This document shows positions 22,701 through 33,988 of a stretch of DNA of 64,000 bases, one piece after another (within the stretch, counting starts at the first letter, position 1; every line of letters begins with the position of its first letter). Location: positions 620,001-684,000 of the forward strand of contig JAKSGN010000003.1 of assembly GCA_024180945.1 (NCBI GenBank), written 5' to 3'. The position numbers were made by a program, and so were the translations under genes. Source of the stretch: Macrophomina tecta. Taxonomy: Eukaryota > Ascomycota > Dothideomycetes > Botryosphaeriales > Botryosphaeriaceae. The notes beneath the pieces are model-generated. The model ran no database searches. It was not told the DNA's origin and worked only from the letters and a program-made list of their open reading frames with translations.

Positions 22701-23090
22701 CGCATGCCCAATTGCGCACCGGCCATCCCCTCTCCTCCATCGTCGTTCGCTCGGGGAAGGGCGGCTGCGGTCGGCCCAAGGGGCGAGAGGAGGGGGAAAC
22801 GACAACGCGGAGGCGGACGGGAGCGCGGCATGTGTTCGTCGTCGTCATCATCATCATCATCGCCGAGCACCTTCTTACGAGGTGAGTACGTGCAATTAGT
22901 AGAGAGGTTTGTTACGTATCGTGTGCGTGCGAGTCACGCGGCGATGTGGACGTCGTTAAACTTGGCGTGTGTTGCCCGGGCCAGAGCTTGCGCATGCCAT
23001 GTGAGCACCGCTCGTTTTTGTTCTGGAACTATATATGGATAGGCAGCAATGGTTATGAGTCTGTCGGGGCTCCTACGTCATTTCATCCGA

Positions 23091-25052
23091 TCATATCTGC
23101 CGCTGCGCCGGCGGGAGCCTCATCCTCCCTCTTCCGAGCCGCCACGCCCAGGCGCACACGAAGAGCAAGATGTCGACGAAGCTGAACACCAGCGATCCTC
23201 CGAAGACGAGCGCGTGATACGTCCACGCGTCGTTTGGCGTGATGCCGACCTTGCCGACCACGATGGCCCATGGGAGAACCCAGAGGATGTTGGACACCAG
23301 GGATTGGTAGAGGTACCAGAGCGGTCTGGTTGCCAGCAGGATGGTCGCGAGCTGCGTGCTGAGGGCATAGAAGATGTATGTCCAGTCTATCGTCTGGTGG
23401 GCGGGATGTTAACTTCGTCAGTAGACAGTAGAAAAATGCTTATTCTCACCCTCCACATCTTCTCCGTAATGCGTGACACTCCCTCAGTGCCCGACAGGTA
23501 GTATGCGAAGCGGCGAGCTCCCCAGCGCGCGAGGAAAATGCACAGCGGCACTTCGAAGAGCAGTGCTATCGAGCAAGACAGCAATACTGGCTTGACCATC
23601 ACTTCGAATCCAGGCTCCCCCGTCAGCAAGTTGGCCCCCTCCCTACAGCCTAGTCGCAGAAAGCAACGGCGCGCGCTTCTGGGGAAACAAGGCAGGCGGA
23701 CGAGGAAGAAGACTCACCAAAGATGTCCTGCCTCTCGGCCTTCGCCCTCCTCCTGCTGCTGCCACCCGTCACTCCCGCCCCAACCTTGCCCCTCCACGCT
23801 CCCCACGCGTGCCCCACAAACGCCAGCGCCGTCGCCTCCAGCGCCTGCACCGGCACCATGACCAAGCCCCAGCGGATCGTCGTGAAGACGCCCCACGCCG
23901 TCGCGTACTCGTTCCCCATGGCCACGATCCCGCTGACCAGCCACAGGTACAGCGCGTTGCGCACCGCCGACTCGGCGAACGTCAGCGCGCCCGGCGGCAG
24001 CAGCAGCCGCAGCGCAGCGAGGGAGAAGAAAGCGGGGCGGGCGCGCCCGTCGGCAGCGCCCATCCGCCTGGTGCTGAGCAGGAAGTAGGCGGCGCCGGCG
24101 AATGCGGCGGCCAGGTCGCAGGCCAGCCGGATGCCGGCCTGGGTGTTGATGGTCGGGGCGTGGGCGCCGACGTGGAAGGTCGAGATGAGGAGGAGGTCGA
24201 GCAGGATGTTGAGCAGGAACTTGGTGCTGCTGACGAGGAGCGGAATGTCGGGCCGGTCGAGGGCGCGGGTCGCCGTCGACACGGCAACCTCGAGGGCGGA
24301 GGCGAGCGCGGCGAAGGCGGAGATGCGGATGTAGGTCAGCGAAGCGGCGCGGGTCGGGGCGGGCACGAAGGCGGCGGTGAAGGAGGAGGCGAGGGCGAGG
24401 ATGAGGATGGAGAGAAGGAGGCCGAGGGAGGTTTGCGTGAGGATGAGCGTGTGGGCGAGGGTGAGGCGTTGGCTCGGCGTGTGGGCGGCCAGGTTGCCTG
24501 GGAATTGGAGGGGTGAGTGCTCTTGCCGGAGGTGCTGAGGTCTGGGTTCTTCGTGCAATCGCGAAGGGGGGAGGGCATACCGATGATGAGCCATGAGGCG
24601 CGAGGAAGGCCTTCGTTGATGACCTCGGCGACGACGGTGATGTACTGAGGTAGGCTTGTCAGGCGGTTTTGGCTGGGAACCAAGGGCTTCACGGGGCTGA
24701 TACAGTGTAGGCGTCGGTGGTGGCGACGAGGGAGGTGGATATATTCGCCACCCAGAGTTTGGAGAGGGTGGCATAGAGAGCGGGGAGGATGAAGGAGGCG
24801 AGGTTGAACAGCAGGGCACCCGGGTAGCTGAGGTTGTGGAAAAGCTGGTGAGCGTTGGTTCCTCTGAACGGGTTCTAAGCAGAAAACCCCCCTTGGTACT
24901 TACCGAGAGCGGCTCCATGCTTTCACAGGTCTTCGGGGGAATGAAGGCTCAGAACTGAGATCAAGGCTGGGATAGTGCGAGCCATCGCCGCCGCTGCCAC
25001 TGTCTGTTCCTCCTCCGACCTGGACAACGGTGCTGTTTTTTGGAGACGGCAT
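23091..25052 (-). CDS. MATE-family (multidrug and toxic compound extrusion) transporter
   Basis: A multi-exon gene read from the ATG at 25052 (exon 1: 25052-24904, [12 protein letters not shown]..., a polar tail) to a stop at 23091. Later exons include [56 protein letters not shown], a long block with [17 protein letters not shown] and [21 protein letters not shown] (about 23720-24500), and a last exon with [14 protein letters not shown] then [19 protein letters not shown]. Many hydrophobic segments of 18-22 residues and the alternating Gly/Ala/Pro pattern fit a twelve-helix MatE protein, which exports organic cations or secondary metabolites by H+ or Na+ antiport at the plasma or vacuolar membrane. 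Exon borders in the middle are approximate. Family call is from overall pattern and the V-V-A-E-V-I-N-E-G block. Substrate unknown. Confidence 0.78.
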
Positions 25053-25870
25053 TATTGAGATGCGTAGAAGGTTGCGCAGATGGAGGGGCGCGAGTCATGT
25101 CTGAAAGACGCGTTGGACTACTGGCGTTGCTGAGTGGCGGTTGAGATGCAGATGCAGGTGAGGTGGGGTTGCCAAGGTAGATGGTTAGCCCTAATGTGGC
25201 TTTGTCGGTGGCTGGCTTGCCCTTTGGTGGTTGAGAGTTCGAAGGCCGGACAGGGCCCGCACTGTCTGTCGCTGAACACAGATCAAACGCAGTCAATAAA
25301 GGGAGCAGGTGACGATCCGCCTTCGCCGTGGGCTGCGGCGATATGGGAGTGTCGTGGCCGACCGGTAGCTCGCACTGCTTTGATTCGACCAATCACGATA
25401 GCGAGCTGAAGAACGCACGAGGACTGGATGATGTCTGCTCAGTCCGTGGGCCAAACGCCCTTGTTCGGAAAACGACATTTTGTCTGCATGTGAGTTCCAT
25501 AGCCTTGCTCGGCCACAGGAGGTGCTTGTCCACTAGGCCTGCAGAGCTTAGCGCTGCCTCGCGTGGTGGCTGAGGCATCCAAGGCAACAACGCCACATAA
25601 ACGAGGCTGAGGCAGACCGCATCATATTAATCCGATTGATCGTCCCTCTCTCCCCCAAACACAGTTGTTTTCTTTCTACAGTTTCCCGACCAAAGTTGAA
25701 ACGAAGACCAACCGAGAGAGCGATTTTCGCCTCCAGCTCACACAAAGGTCCCGCGTTCCTCCTGCATAAAGCAGCTTAGCAGATCAACGAGCTCCTGCAG
25801 GTCAACCTTCTACAGCTTTCTGGGGCCTTGATTTCACTCCACTGTAACCCCGCAAATATTTCATCCGATC
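25053..25870. other. Divergent promoter region
   Basis: About 820 bp between the starts of the MATE transporter (-) and the DUF4804-like gene (+), holding both promoters. No extra gene seen. Confidence 0.5.
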
Positions 25871-27325
25871 ATGCCACCATCAAACCAAGAGCGGAGCTCG
25901 TCTCAATCGCCGCCCACCGCACCTCCTTTGACGGCGCTTAGCTCTTTGAGAGCTACCCCGTGTGGTGCCGCTCTGCCCGAAGACGATTCGACTAGGCTCA
26001 TACCGGACCCAAAGGCGCTCCAATTCCCTCCGCGTCCCAAGTCAGTCTACGAGCTTCCGGCGCCGCTGGACTTCCTCACCCCATCCAAGTTCCGTGGCGA
26101 CTTCCCACGGAATGCCGAAGCCAACCGCATCAAAAACTTCCCCCCAGAGCAGATCGAGAAGGACGCCCTTTCCACGCGCGTGATCCTGCACCCCCGCATG
26201 CCGCTCCTCCTGGGCATCTTCCTCGAACACAAGCGCGCCCACGGCTCCCAGCATGAAAAACGCCTCTACCAAAACATGAACTGGCACCAGCTCGCCACGC
26301 GCATGATATCCAAGCGCCCCCTCTGCTTCCTGCAGTCCTGCGACTTCACGCGCCTCCGTGACAACCGGCTCATTGGCGCGGCATACGAGGAGTGGGACCG
26401 CGTCGGCACGCCCGCGCAGCATCTGAACACCCACCTCTTCCTCGACGATTACCTCTCCTACGAGGAGATCATGCTATCCTCCCTCCTCGGCGCCTCGGCG
26501 CCCACCTACTTCATCAACAGCGGCAACCGCTTCAACGCCGCCCAGCCCGCCCACGGCGGCGTCGCGCACGAGCCCCGCGGCGTCGTCGTCGGCCTCGTCG
26601 GCCCCCGCTTCGACCGCGATGCCCAGCACGACACCCCGCTCATCTTCAAGCCGCTCCCGCCCGGCGAGGTCCTGGGCGGCTCCATGGACCCGAGCGTCTG
26701 CCGCATCGTCCAGCAGTGGCTGCTGCCCGGCGTCGACCCGGCCGCCCGCCCGCCCGCGGCGCGCTACCTTCCCGGCGGCATCGATCCGCTGATGTACAAG
26801 GCGCGCCTGCGCGTCTCGTTCGAGCTGCTGCTGCTCGAGGCCGAGGCGCGGGCGAAGGCCGTCGGGAGGGATGCCGTCGTGCATGTCGTGGGCTTGGGAC
26901 TGGGCGTGTGGCGCAAGCTCGACGTGCAGACGGAGCTGTACATAGAGGCGTTTGCAGAGTGTCTGCGCGAGATGGATCTCGGGTACGTGGCGACGGTCGA
27001 GTTTGGCTGGATCGAGAACGTGTCTGAGGAAGCTAAGACGAGGGTAAAGGAGGCAGGCGCTTTGAATACGATTGATGTGCGGTTTACGAAGAAGGATCCC
27101 TGCAGGAAGTTGACGGGCGATGACGAAGGGAGGCTGCTCGTTGTCAGTTGGGCATGGGATGGGAATTCTTATGTCGGGAATGAGTATTGGAACGGGCACT
27201 TGTCGTCGAGTGGTGATCCTGCTGCGGTGTGCTTCTCGACGATTGGGGAGATTATGAACCCAGATATCAACCCCTTTGCGGACCGGGTCATCGTGCTGGG
27301 CGTGGGAAACGGGGAGGAGTCGTAG
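25871..27325 (+). CDS. DUF4804-like conserved fungal protein
   Basis: An intronless frame of 484 residues starting MPPSNQERSSSQSPPT. After a disordered Ser/Pro-rich N-terminus of about 60 residues, the body is folded and mixed alpha/beta. Recognisable stretches are RVILHPRMPLLLGIFLEHKR, YLSYEEIMLSSLLGASAPTY, GVVVGLVGPRFDR, and the C-terminal VVSWAWDGNSYVGNEYW, GHLSSSGDPAAVCFSTIGEI and NPDINPF. I associate that C-terminal pattern with DUF4804 proteins of fungi and some protists, whose function is unknown. The charged WDGN..GNEYW motif and the conserved SGDPAA loop resemble ADP-ribosyl-binding or macrodomain-style loops, but that is inference only. No signal peptide or membrane segment. Divergent from the MATE transporter. 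Confidence 0.72.
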   Translation: MPPSNQERSSSQSPPTAPPLTALSSLRATPCGAALPEDDSTRLIPDPKALQFPPRPKSVYELPAPLDFLTPSKFRGDFPRNAEANRIKNFPPEQIEKDALSTRVILHPRMPLLLGIFLEHKRAHGSQHEKRLYQNMNWHQLATRMISKRPLCFLQSCDFTRLRDNRLIGAAYEEWDRVGTPAQHLNTHLFLDDYLSYEEIMLSSLLGASAPTYFINSGNRFNAAQPAHGGVAHEPRGVVVGLVGPRFDRDAQHDTPLIFKPLPPGEVLGGSMDPSVCRIVQQWLLPGVDPAARPPAARYLPGGIDPLMYKARLRVSFELLLLEAEARAKAVGRDAVVHVVGLGLGVWRKLDVQTELYIEAFAECLREMDLGYVATVEFGWIENVSEEAKTRVKEAGALNTIDVRFTKKDPCRKLTGDDEGRLLVVSWAWDGNSYVGNEYWNGHLSSSGDPAAVCFSTIGEIMNPDINPFADRVIVLGVGNGEES

Positions 27326-27845
27326 GCCGTGGGTGGTGAGGACGTTTGGTAACGAGAAGAAGATTCTTGCGACGGGTAAGAGTTTGGTGAGGGCATAGAG
27401 CATCCCGAACAGGAAGGAAAAGATCAGTTGAAGGGCTTGGAGCCTGACTCGTTAGTAGATGAGGGCTATGTGGCGCAGTCGATGAGATTCCGACGCGGTG
27501 GCAAGTTACGGTTGTACGGCTCCTTTTATATCTATTTCCATGCAAGCGTATTGCCTCGGGGAATCTTGGACGCACCAGCTTGTTACACCCTCAGTGGCTG
27601 TGCCTCGAGCTTTCCAAAAGCAGAACTTGCGGAGTTGGAATCGTCCTGATGCATAGGTCCTCGATTGTAAAAATATTTGCAAACAGGCAAGTGCCTCAGC
27701 TGCCCACCAGCTGTGCAACAAAGGAAGACTGAATAATTTACAAAGGCAGAGGGTACGCTGAGAGGGTACGTTCAGAGTCCCTCTGCCACCTCTCTTCGAC
27801 CCCAGTCCCCAACGGCGCTAAACTTTGGTGCGCTTCCACAACCCA
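27326..27845. other. Intergenic, no gene seen
   Basis: About 520 bp of 3' flank of the DUF4804-like gene. Nothing recognisable. Confidence 0.45.
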
Positions 27846-28553
27846 ATGAACATTGATCTACCGCACACTCGCCCCTCTAGAAAATCAAACTCTACTGAGC
27901 AGTCGGATCATTGCCGTCCCTCTTCTACTGCCTCCAACCAACACAATCAAGAATTCCGACCGCCATTTGTTAGCTTTCCTGAAGATGTCATCAACATTAC
28001 CATCACCATCGTCTATGCCAGTGAGAGACGTCGTTTCAAGCATGTCTTGAAGAGGGATATGCCGGTCCAGGAGGGTTTCACAGACGATAGTGAGGTTAAT
28101 GAAAGCACATGCTACTACTGTGGCCAGGACGATCTGGTCGTGACCAATCGTCGAAGCAGTCTCAGCTGCGTTATCCTCCGCTCCTGTCGCAGCATGATCT
28201 TCGAGGAGAATATTCTTACCTTTAAGGACATCCCCAACCTGTGCTCTACCCGCAGTTGACATTTATGGCAGGCTTCACCTTGAATAGGTGGACGGAATCG
28301 GGATTAAGGAGGGGTGGATTTGTTCCCGCTTGTGCACTTCGGAAACGTTGGAGCTCGCGCCCATGGAAGCAATGAGGAGTTCGTCGAGCAGCAGTGGGTG
28401 GTGGTGGTAATTCCCAATGCATACTGGCTCGCACGGATACTGCCCCTGTTGCCCAACCTCCGAGAAGTCAACGTCGCCGAATCGAATTTAGGCGTTCGCC
28501 CAACGGCCATTCTTACTGCGCCGCCTTCCCAGACGAGCCTGGAAGCATAGAGG
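27846..28553 (+). pseudogene. Possible degenerate F-box-type/structural gene fragment
   Basis: A 137-codon frame from the ATG at 27846 carries FPEDVINITITIVYASERRR and then VILRSCRSMIFEENILTF, which resemble the 'LP.EIR..IY......LL.TCR.IY.EA..ILY..N.F.F' layout of small fungal proteins near the F-box class. The frame ends at 28257-28259. Further downstream a second frame (28314-28550) includes LLPNLREVNV, as in the leucine-rich part of such proteins. A broken gene would explain the split, but the match is weak. The rest of the 28.2-28.9 kb sequence shows nothing else. Confidence 0.25.
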
Positions 28554-29456
28554 CGTTAGTCACAGACGGAATCTGTCTGCAGAGAGATTTAGGGCGGCAG
28601 AGGCGACAGCAGAGATCGCAGGAGAACATAATATCTTAGTCGCTGATAATAGTTTGACTGCATGGCGAATTTCTCGGTGTAGCGTCAGCCCATTGCATGG
28701 TCCTATCAAGACCAATATCTATGCAACTGTATTTTCCCAGCACCTGTTTTTCTCACGCGATCGTGATGGGGATTTAACGCTTTCAAGTTGCCGCCGGGTT
28801 TGTAAGGTGAGGAAATCATTTTCCGTGCAATGAGCAATACCTGGAGAAGCCTCGCACCTATTGTCGGGGACCCGCACCCATTTTCTGCTGAATTGAGCAT
28901 AGTAAAGACGGGAGGACGAGCCAAGCGAGGTGGATAACCCTGCTGGCTAAAAATATCATATGTCCGGCCGAGGGCGAAACAGGCCATCTCGCTTTTAATT
29001 TGGAGCGAAAGCCGTCGTGAGCGGACCCAGAATCTTGTTGCCAGCTACTGGCGCGGATCTGCCTGCCTTAGTCGGCCACTATAGGCGAAGATCCTCGGCT
29101 GAGACTTGGGACCTAAACATGGCGTGCATATACCCCACAGTCGCGCCGGCTCAGACGTTGCTTGTCGATACAAGCTTTTGGGAGCACTGACGGGCTGGGA
29201 GCGGCCAGGGAAAGATGCAGGATAGAAAAGATCCCCGACTTGGTGATCTAAACACTGCCTTTCGATGGAAAGTTTAGATGCTTGACGAGTGGCGAGATGT
29301 TTAACTTCGCCTCAAGTCAGGGGCGCACAGACTCGTATATGCGAGCGAGCCGAGTCTTGAAACTCAACCGGGCCAGGGCAAGGAGAAAAGCCTGCTAGCT
29401 CGGCGCTACAGCACTACGACATCGACTATACGAATGTCACCGTGAAAGCGCAGTGC
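28554..29456. other. Intergenic, no gene seen
   Basis: About 900 bp upstream of the secreted glycoprotein gene. A TTAAATAGG element at 29457-29465 may be its TATA-like site. Confidence 0.45.
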
Positions 29457-29588
29457 TTAAATAGGAGGCCACCCGAAGGACCCCGACACTTCAATGCTGT
29501 CATTCGTTATTGCAGCGTGAATAACCTTTTTCTCCTCGTCCACGCTAATTCTAATTCTCCACGCTTCTCCTCTCCTCTACGAAATACT

Positions 29589-30494
29589 ATGCATGCATTG
29601 ACGAACTTGGTTACCGCCGCATTTGCGGTCATCGGGGCGGCCGCCGCCGCAGCCGTCCCAGATCTGACCGATTTCAGCGGTGATGTTGGGACCTTCGAGG
29701 TTTCTCTAACAAGCGGCCCTGCCAGCGGCGTCGCCTGGGCCAATTTCACCGCTGTGAACACCAAGTTCAATGTGGAGGCCAACTGCAACTGGCAGTACAA
29801 CCCCAACGGACCCAACCCGAACATCACAGTCGGAACCAAGACACGGACCGTTTTGTTCCTCACAGAGTGCGACACGCCTGATTTCACCCTGTACTGGGGA
29901 AACGCAAGTCAGTGTGAGTACGCCGGTTCCCAGCCAGCTCATTCACCGTCGTCAGAAACTGACGCAGTCTCAGCTATCCAAATTGATTACAACACCACAC
30001 TCACCGGGCGTCCGGTCACCATTGGCGCCAGCGATGGCCTGATCCCCGACTGCAACGCCGACACCTGCACCGCCTCAGGTGAGATCGCCATCAACAGCGT
30101 CAGCCTGCTCGACAATGCCTACGCCTCTGAACCTTCCAGCCAGTATGGTTACTGGGACGTCACCTACAGAAACTTCACCAGCAAGGTCGACGTCAGCTAC
30201 AAAAGCGAGGACTTCACCTTCCAATACAGCGGGGGCGGTTACACCAGCTGCCTCAAGACCATCCCTGAGGCCGGCGCCTCCCCGAACAGGTTCTGCACCG
30301 GCGACCTTGAGGCTCAGTTCGAGACCACTGTGACGCCGGACAGGTCCATTTCTCTTAATTCGACTGTCGAGTTGAATGCTACCAACGTCACCATTATTGG
30401 TACGGCGCCCATCAGGGGTGTCTGCTACATGCAGCCCGGTGGCCTTGTGTGCGAGGATCGCCTTCGCGTGCAGGTCTCCCAAGCTATTGCTTGA
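29589..30494 (+). CDS. Secreted N-glycosylated hypothetical protein
   Basis: The ATG at 29589 begins an Ala-rich signal peptide (MHALTNLVTAAFAVIGAAAA, cleavage probably after AAAAAAV region near residue 22). The mature protein is about 260-280 residues, with at least seven N-x-S/T sequons (NFT, NIT, NAS, NTT, NFT, NST, NAT, NVT), regularly spaced Cys residues and a Gly/Ser/Thr-rich beta-sheet-like composition. A GTGAGT..CTCAG segment of exactly 60 bp (29914-29973) can be either an intron (giving 281 residues) or retained in frame (301 residues); the splice signals are good, so I favour the intron. I recognise no family. The size, signal peptide and glycosylation fit an extracellular or wall-associated protein, and effector-like roles are possible but unsupported. 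Confidence 0.75.
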   Translation: MHALTNLVTAAFAVIGAAAAAAVPDLTDFSGDVGTFEVSLTSGPASGVAWANFTAVNTKFNVEANCNWQYNPNGPNPNITVGTKTRTVLFLTECDTPDFTLYWGNASQCEYAGSQPAHSPSSETDAVSAIQIDYNTTLTGRPVTIGASDGLIPDCNADTCTASGEIAINSVSLLDNAYASEPSSQYGYWDVTYRNFTSKVDVSYKSEDFTFQYSGGGYTSCLKTIPEAGASPNRFCTGDLEAQFETTVTPDRSISLNSTVELNATNVTIIGTAPIRGVCYMQPGGLVCEDRLRVQVSQAIA

Positions 30495-31874
30495 GAGAAT
30501 GGATTGGCATGCTCCAAGAGCTATGAAAAGTTTAGGATTTCTAGCAAGCGGAGGCAGCATATAAGTACGAGATGAAGCTGCAATGACTGGCATCTATCTT
30601 GTGGAAGTCCCCCTGCCGCCTGCCATGTCGCACAATCAATGAAACATACACGACCATATGCTGTAATCAATGATTTGACACCCAAAAGGTTTATTTGCCA
30701 GTAGTATACCTATGCTCTAAGCATTCCTACGTCCTGGTTTCTGTGCAATGCGCCCTTGAACTTCTGACTCAAGCCCATCTTCTGTTTCGACACAACCACG
30801 GGTCAGCTCATCCGTGCAAAAGGTCCTGAACACTCGCCTGGTATTTTCGCCCTGAGATGGCTAAGTCAGAACAATAGAGAGTGACTGCAAGCACCTAGAA
30901 AAGACTGGGACGAAACAACGATGAGCTAATGAACGCGGAAGAATCGGCTGTGGCCACAGAGAGCGTGTCCCTGCATCGAGTCACCAACCAGTCGCCCGTG
31001 GTGACGTTCTGGAATCCTTTGCAATGACCGCCTTCGACTCTGGATGTTCACGTCGTCAATAGTGGCCCGCATTTTCCTTTGAAATTGCATCTTCGCTTGT
31101 ATCAAACTCTGCTCGTTCGCTACTTCGTCCTACTTAAATGTGGGCTGCACCATCGACACCCTCTTTTGGCACCGCACTTCCCAACTGTCTCCGCCACCCC
31201 CTAGGCTTGTCCCACCACCCATAACTACTTACTCTGCCTTTACCGCGGACGTGCCCCCCCCCCCCTTCTCTCTCTCTCCCTCTCATACGTGGATACTCTC
31301 ACCGGCAATTCAAGATTCCCGAACTTGACTTGTTCAAGCGCGTGGAGCGTAAAGAAAATTCGGTTCCCGTAAAACAAATCAGTTCTCTGCTCGGAAAAAC
31401 GCGCATCATTGTCTCAGCAACCATGTACAAAATGGCCTGGCGGCCGCTATCACGTGCGGTAAGAGGGAAACGGCTGGGTGCGAGAGCACCAATGTGGACA
31501 CTCCGATGCCGCAAGAGGTACTCCACCACGTGTGTGAGGTCTTCGGCGAAGGATTGGGCGATTTCAATACATTGGGACAGGCTCCGAGCGAGCTGGAGGA
31601 GGGATATCAGAAGCCAACTGAATGGTCGTTTTTTCGTTTCTTATTCTATTCCTGGATCCGCATGCGTTATGGTCTTGCGATGAAATGGTACGCACAGGAT
31701 TCGCAGGGTGTAATGGGCGGCTTGAAATTATTCCTAGGCAGATATGGCAATCCTTGCTGTCTACAGCTCGATTATATATCGTAGCCACTCCGGTCTTCCT
31801 ATGTCCCATGTACTTGAATCTATATATTTCGAGCGCATCGCCCGTAACCTTAGAAAGGAAGGTCGACAGGAAGG
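30495..31874. other. Intergenic with poly-C/pyrimidine tract, no gene accepted
   Basis: About 1.4 kb. A C homopolymer followed by CT repeats occurs at about 31253-31282. A small plus-strand frame at 31494-31784 with PMPQEVLHHVCEVFGEG is reminiscent of an F-box start, but too short and isolated to call. Confidence 0.4.
31253..31282. repeat. Poly-C plus (CT)n pyrimidine tract
   Basis: About ten C followed by TTCTCTCTCTCT-type repeats, strand-asymmetric. Confidence 0.85.
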
Positions 31875-32745
31875 TCAACGAGCACTATACAAATCATTAG
31901 CAAAAGGGAGTTGTCTTCCCCTGTAACGCAATAATGTGGCCCACTCACAATTCAGCTTGCACGCTTCATCGCAGACGGGGTATGGCTCTCCGTCATGGTC
32001 GTGATTATGTTTCAGGTGGATCATGCCATCCGCATACTCGGTCAGCTCCGGGCTGCCCAATTTCCGAATGCCGTCAAGGAGCAGCTCATACGTATCCGGA
32101 GCGACGCCGCTGTTGGAGCGAGACAGGATGTCGATGCCAGGCGACAGCGGCCCGGCCCGGGTTTCGTGGAGCACCGCGAAGGGCACGCCGGCGCTGTCGT
32201 AGCCCCACGCAATGAACTCCCAGATGTTGCTGACTATTGAGGCCGCGCCCGGCAGATTGGACTCGTACGCGTCGGGGGCGATGGGCTTTGTGGTGCCGTA
32301 GAGCTTGATCGGGATGCCGAGCAGTTCGAACCAGAAGAATTCCTGGCCTTCCAGCGAAGGGGCGGATTGGTTCGCAAGGCTGGTTGGCGTCATCTCCCAT
32401 TGGATGTTGACCCATTCAGCAAAGTGCTCGCCCGAGGATGCCACCAGGTACCAGACTCCGTACTGCCAACCATCCGGGACTTTGTCCCAGCTGTCGGGTG
32501 AGGATGGCGGATCGAAAAAGGTTGGAGGAAGGCGGAATCGGGGGTCGTTAGGAGGGCTGGCATGAGCATTGAGGTAACTCAAGGAGAGCTCCGTTTTGGG
32601 TCAATTAACTTTTCGACATCCTCAAAGCCCAGACAACTTAGGACTCACTAGGTTGTTCCCCAGTCTGAACATCGAGAGCGTTGGTACCGAGGAGAAGCGT
32701 AGCAGCTGCAGCCACTCCGAACGATGGGGCAAAGTTCCACGCCAT
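31875..32745 (-). CDS. Secreted hypothetical protein, possibly lipocalin-like
   Basis: A first exon from the ATG at 32745 encodes an apparent signal peptide (MAWNFAPSFGVAAAATLLLG) ending near a GTGAGT donor at about 32650. The main exon, to the stop at 31875, encodes about 230 residues. It holds GVWYLVASSGEHFAEWVNIQW, FFWFELLGIPIKLYG, WEFIAWGYDSAGVPFAVLHET and SPGIDILSRSNSG, with alternating aromatic/polar residues that suggest beta strands of a barrel, then a C-terminal His/Asp-rich segment (HLKHNHDHDGEP) and two Cys (PVCDEACKLNC) that could pair or bind metal. 'Lipocalin-like' is a guess from the strand pattern. I could not settle the intron acceptor by eye. The downstream part of the frame after the Cys pair may be non-coding if another intron exists. 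Confidence 0.6.
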
Positions 32746-33988
32746 GTTGAGACACCGATAACAACTACTATGTAGTGTTTACGAGGCAGGGCGAGAATTG
32801 TAGAGCGTGAGGCGGTAGGGTCCTAACTGCAGCGAGACTTCTCGCCTTTATACTACTGAAGAGCGGTAAAATATGGATTAACCCCTGGCATCTTGTATTA
32901 TGAAGCGAGGAACGTCGGACATAAAGCCAAGGGCTGTAGAAACTTTTGGACACAACTAATTCCAGCCGGAAAAACAAATATTTAGGGTAGTTCGTTTCCT
33001 ATACAGGCCGATAAGTCAAATGCCAGGTCGAATACGTCCAGCACGGATGCACCGGTATCGTGTCATGATATTGTCTGCAATACTAAAATGCAGAATCAAA
33101 AGCTTATTACGTACGATCAACAGAATCTGCACTTTATAGGATAAAGATGTTGTGGATTATTTGGCCTGAGCTTTATTGATCGGAAGAGTAGGTAAGCATC
33201 TGTACTTGCTAAGGTCACTTAAACCGCCCCGCCAAACATTCGACGGTATAGCGTGAGATCCGATGCATCAGCAGGCATCCTGCCAGAGTCAGACCGCAAA
33301 TTTTATTTTCAGTCGGTGAGAAGCAGTGACAAACTGTTGCCCCTGCAAGAGTATCCAGTGTGGCTGAGGGGGCCGGGCTCAGTTCATTCTTTCCGGACGT
33401 ATTGACCATGAGTCCTTGCACATGACTTGCTGAGAAACAGTTCCCGCGACATGAATTACTGACATTTAATATTCGGGAGAAGCTATGAAGTTTCTCCTGG
33501 CGTACTGGAATCGACGTGGTGGAACAGTTGCCGTATTCATATGGAAAGTCAGATCCGGTGAAGATCCTTATCTGCCAAGCAAAGCTGCACACACACACAC
33601 ATATGACAAATGCACGCTGACCCTACTTAAGCCTGTCACTCTTCCAACAGGCATCGCAGGGCCAAGTAGGAGTTGCGCTTTGCAGCCCAAGAGTTCCAAC
33701 AAGGGGACGAAGCCATAGCGTACATCGGGCGAATCAGGCGAGTGTTGGTTCTTCCACCATGTGGCGGATATCTATATGATGTACCATCGCACCACTGAGA
33801 ATCAAACAACCGCAATCCTCGGATCACTTGGATAGAAATGCTCTTTTCGGCGTGATCAGTTGCTATTTCCCCTCAAAAACCAGGATCTACCTCCGAGCCT
33901 TCCGTGTCTCTCGACAAGACCTAAAATTTTTAACCACTTCATTATCTGGACTATACCCGGGGCTGGTATAAATTGATACCATATCTGA
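32746..33988. other. Intergenic, no gene seen
   Basis: About 1.2 kb upstream of the secreted protein gene and of the small membrane protein. A TATAAAT element at 33967-33973 sits just before the latter's ATG. Short chance frames only. Confidence 0.4.

Larger units (their letters stand above)
19402..23090. other. Long intergenic stretch with simple repeats, no convincing gene
   Basis: About 3.7 kb. A minus-strand frame of 405 codons (19382-20599) crosses a hexanucleotide repeat and has repeat-derived Cys/Trp and Arg/Gly runs, so I do not accept it. Shadow frames occur on both strands. A CGT/CAT triplet run lies near 22837-22862. Confidence 0.45.

Noticed and set aside
31494..31784. Plus-strand frame with PMPQEVLHHVCEVFGEG, reminiscent of an F-box start
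   Set aside because: Only about 96 codons, no further F-box or downstream repeat sequence, no convincing splice partners.
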